NCBI GenBank assembly: GCA_003140115.1 | Contig: PLIQ01000267.1 | Coordinates: 2,827 to 8,736, forward strand | Source of the DNA: Actinomycetota bacterium | Lineage (GTDB): Bacteria > Actinomycetota > Actinomycetes > Streptosporangiales > Streptosporangiaceae | DNA length: 5,910 nucleotides | Reading direction: 5' to 3' | Shown: positions 5,818 to 5,910 of the stretch, in pieces | How the letters are laid out: every line of letters starts with the position of its first letter | Numbering within the stretch: the stretch's first letter is position 1 | The notes under the pieces: generated by a model | The model's database searches: none | Seen by the model: only the letters and a program-made list of their open reading frames with translations | What the model was told of the DNA's origin: nothing | Position numbers and translations under genes: made by a program

Positions 5818-5910
5818 ATGAGCGGCCGCCAAGGCGGCCGGGGGACGGTAGCCATGTTCGACTCAGGAGTCCCGCTTGGCGTGCTGCCCCTGACCCCGCC
5901 GCCGACCCGG
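5818..5910 (+). CDS. Possible start of a rightward gene, cut by the window edge
   Basis: A frame open from 5716 to the window end offers two plausible starts. ATG 5818 follows AGGAA at a short 3-base gap. ATG 5854, in the same frame, follows GGGGGA (5840-5845) at an 8-base gap. The product from 5854 begins MFDSGVPLGVLPLTPPPTR, which I do not recognise. Third positions are mostly G or C after 5854. The visible part is too short to prove coding, and it excludes the minus-strand alternative ending at 5863. Confidence 0.3.
   Translation, partial: MSGRQGGRGTVAMFDSGVPLGVLPLTPPPTR
5823..5840. terminator. Perfect 8-bp GC hairpin near the right edge
   Basis: Seen: CGGCCGCC (5823-5830), AA, GGCGGCCG (5833-5840). 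On the minus strand it is followed by CTCATAATTTCC and lies 22 bases past a TGA at 5863-5865, which suits a terminator for a leftward gene entering from beyond the edge. On the plus strand its last base is the first of GGGGGA (5840-5845), so it could instead restrict translation from ATG 5854. The sequence cannot decide between these. Confidence 0.4.
5863..5910 (-). CDS. Possible C-terminal end of a leftward gene, cut by the window edge
   Basis: Reading leftward from the window edge, 15 sense codons end at TGA (5863-5865), giving PGRRRGQGQHAKRDS. A basic, low-complexity tail like this is common at protein C-termini, and the hairpin at 5823-5840 would be a well-placed terminator. The stretch is too short for codon statistics and competes with the rightward reading starting at 5818 or 5854. 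No function can be suggested. Confidence 0.25.
   Translation of the reverse strand, partial: PGRRRGQGQHAKRDS

Larger units (their letters stand above)
5472..5855 (-). pseudogene. Doubtful 127-residue reading frame, possible gene relic
   Basis: Open on the minus strand from an ATG at 5855 to a TGA at 5472-5474. The product is not recognised: an arginine- and proline-rich N-terminal half, then a more protein-like stretch around HINDILDRLPVLRSWIERQ (62-80). Against a working gene: no ribosome site before the ATG, several ATA codons and a TTA, third positions clearly less GC-rich than in the three confident genes, and overlap with the hairpin at 5823-5840. An internal ATG at 5690 would give a 72-residue product with only a distant GAGG. 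It may be spurious, a recently acquired small gene, or decayed coding DNA. I favour spurious or relic. Confidence 0.15.

Overview
The window comes from a high-GC Gram-positive bacterium, most likely a filamentous or related actinomycete. The base composition is strongly GC-rich, the recognisable genes have G/C-biased third codon positions, one gene starts with GTG, and the HEAT-repeat protein has an N-terminal signature I associate with Streptomyces-like actinobacteria. No rRNA, tRNA, CRISPR array or insertion sequence is visible.

Layout, left to right. (1) Positions 72-2048, minus strand: a 658-residue all-helical HEAT-repeat protein. Its stop codon is followed directly by a GC-rich hairpin at 55-70. 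(2) Positions 2049-2264: an intergenic spacer, with a hairpin just past the end of the next gene. (3) Positions 2265-2810, minus strand: a 181-residue thioredoxin-fold/peroxiredoxin-like protein with a CNHC active site. (4) Positions 2811-2982: a divergent intergenic region with a short, very AT-rich island. It holds a minus-strand promoter candidate and a BldD-like operator candidate. (5) Positions 2983-5385, plus strand: an 800-residue c-di-GMP enzyme in the order EAL, about ten membrane segments, GGDEF. Both catalytic domains look intact, and the GGDEF domain keeps its RxxD inhibitory site. (6) Positions 5386-5910: about 470 bases without a confident gene. They hold several short palindromes, a weakly supported 127-residue minus-strand reading frame, and at the right edge two mutually exclusive partial gene ends.

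The c-di-GMP enzyme is the centrepiece. A membrane module between an N-terminal phosphodiesterase domain and a C-terminal cyclase domain suggests that one membrane sensor could set the balance of synthesis and breakdown. The redox protein is transcribed divergently from it and may share control elements. The HEAT-repeat gene follows on the redox gene's strand, but 216 bases separate them, so an operon is uncertain. No joint pathway for the three genes is shown by the sequence; any link is inference.
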